NCBI GenBank assembly: GCA_021841935.1
Contig: JAKCDL010000002.1
Span: 124,001 to 188,000, forward strand
Length of the DNA: 64,000 nt
Direction: 5' to 3'
From: Actinomycetes bacterium
Lineage (GTDB): Bacteria > Actinomycetota > Acidimicrobiia > Acidimicrobiales > Acidimicrobiaceae
The position numbers were made by a program, and so were the translations under genes. Under the pieces are notes generated by a model. It saw only the letters and a program-made list of their open reading frames with translations, did not search any database and was not told the origin of the DNA. Below, piece after piece: positions 63,619-64,000 of this stretch (position 1 is the first letter of the stretch; every line of letters starts with the position of its first letter).

Positions 63619-64000
63619 ATGTCTCTTTTAGCAGCCGCTTCGACAAGCAGTGGGAGTTCCATCTCTCTATTTCTACCGCTAGTGCTCTTCGCTGGAATAT
63701 ATTTTTTAGTCCTTCGACCGAGGGCCAATAAGGCTAAGGCTGCGCAAGCCCAAGCTCGTTTGGCAGATGTCGGCGATCGAGTGATGATGACCTCTGGAAT
63801 GTTGGGTCGAGTTGTTGGAATCAATGATGAGACCGTTGCTGTAGAGGTATCGCCCGATCTCGTACTAACGTTCGCGAAGAGGGCAATTAGCCGTCGCCTT
63901 GACGAAAGTGATCCTCTCTACGTAGCCTTCGACCCCGACACTGAGGAAGATAGTGACGATGATAGTGTCGAGGATGAGTCGATTAGCGATGAGGCGACAG
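63619..64000 (+). CDS. yajC: Preprotein translocase subunit YajC (3' end outside the window)
   Basis: The frame begins at ATG 63619 and remains open to the window edge (127 codons seen). A transmembrane helix (ISLFLPLVLFAGIYFLVLRP) is followed by the YajC core: QAQARLADVGDRVMMTSGML and GRVVGINDETVAVEVSPDL. The C-terminal part beyond residue 105 is very acidic (DTEEDSDDDSVEDE), an extension also seen in some actinobacterial YajC. It should be followed by secD. Confidence 0.9.
   Translation, partial: MSLLAAASTSSGSSISLFLPLVLFAGIYFLVLRPRANKAKAAQAQARLADVGDRVMMTSGMLGRVVGINDETVAVEVSPDLVLTFAKRAISRRLDESDPLYVAFDPDTEEDSDDDSVEDESISDEAT

Noticed and set aside
63594-63824. Minus-strand frame of 76 codons near the window end
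   Set aside because: It lies antisense to yajC, which has a clear product and start.

Overview
This window is about 64 kb of an actinobacterial chromosome of moderate G+C. Lineage markers are two WhiB proteins, GuaB3, DUF3039, DUF3054, UPF0182, a DUF2342-type protein, an actinobacterial HPSE-motif HtrA-like protein, a DivIVA protein and a MoxR/VWA pair of the Rv0958/Rv0959 kind. The modest G+C, a sulfide:quinone-oxidoreductase-like flavoprotein and the combination of families suggest Acidimicrobiia (relatives of iron/sulfur-metabolising Acidithrix or Ferrithrix). That placement is inference. No IS element, prophage or CRISPR array was seen.

Layout. 1-12 kb is a core operon region: glmS 3' end, acpS, NAD(P)HX repair, alr, a uracil-DNA glycosylase, tsaE, tsaB, then rimI, tsaD and groES-groEL behind a perfect CIRCE. 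It is interrupted by a secreted protein carrying an exact 304-bp duplication and, between tsaB and rimI, by rnhA, a HypA-like protein and a Rieske protein around an AT-rich spacer. 12-17 kb holds a Nudix hydrolase, guaB3, DUF3039 and guaA. 17-31 kb holds pcrA, rsmD, coaD, a B12-binding protein, sucCD, the SQR-like gene with a 44-residue companion, purN-purH-folD-metF, icd and mdh. 31-39 kb holds a GntR regulator, kynurenine formamidase, kynureninase, small proteins and sdhAB. 39-44 kb holds the MoxR/VWA pair, two whiB genes and a formiminotransferase.

44-57 kb is the least ordinary part. It encodes an acidic disordered protein, a DUF2342 protein whose HEXXH position reads NQLVS, an HtrA-like protein lacking the expected catalytic triad, moaE, a small membrane protein, an MreB-like protein that seems to start at CTG, a HEAT-repeat protein whose reading frame extends to an ATC preceded by an ideal Shine-Dalgarno, a PDZ/Lon-like protease, a DivIVA protein ending in a phage-head-morphogenesis-like Cys/His motif, and UPF0182. 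I infer an envelope-linked scaffold locus built largely of pseudoenzymes. After it come initiator tRNA-Met and a GC-rich, foldable non-coding stretch. 57.9-64 kb holds DinB and Smr proteins, an M13 peptidase, a hydrolase-GNAT fusion, DUF3054, tgt and the start of yajC.

Together the genes cover TCA-cycle steps (sucCD, icd, mdh, sdhAB), purine and folate C1 metabolism, tRNA t6A modification, cell-wall precursor supply, protein folding and cell-envelope organisation.
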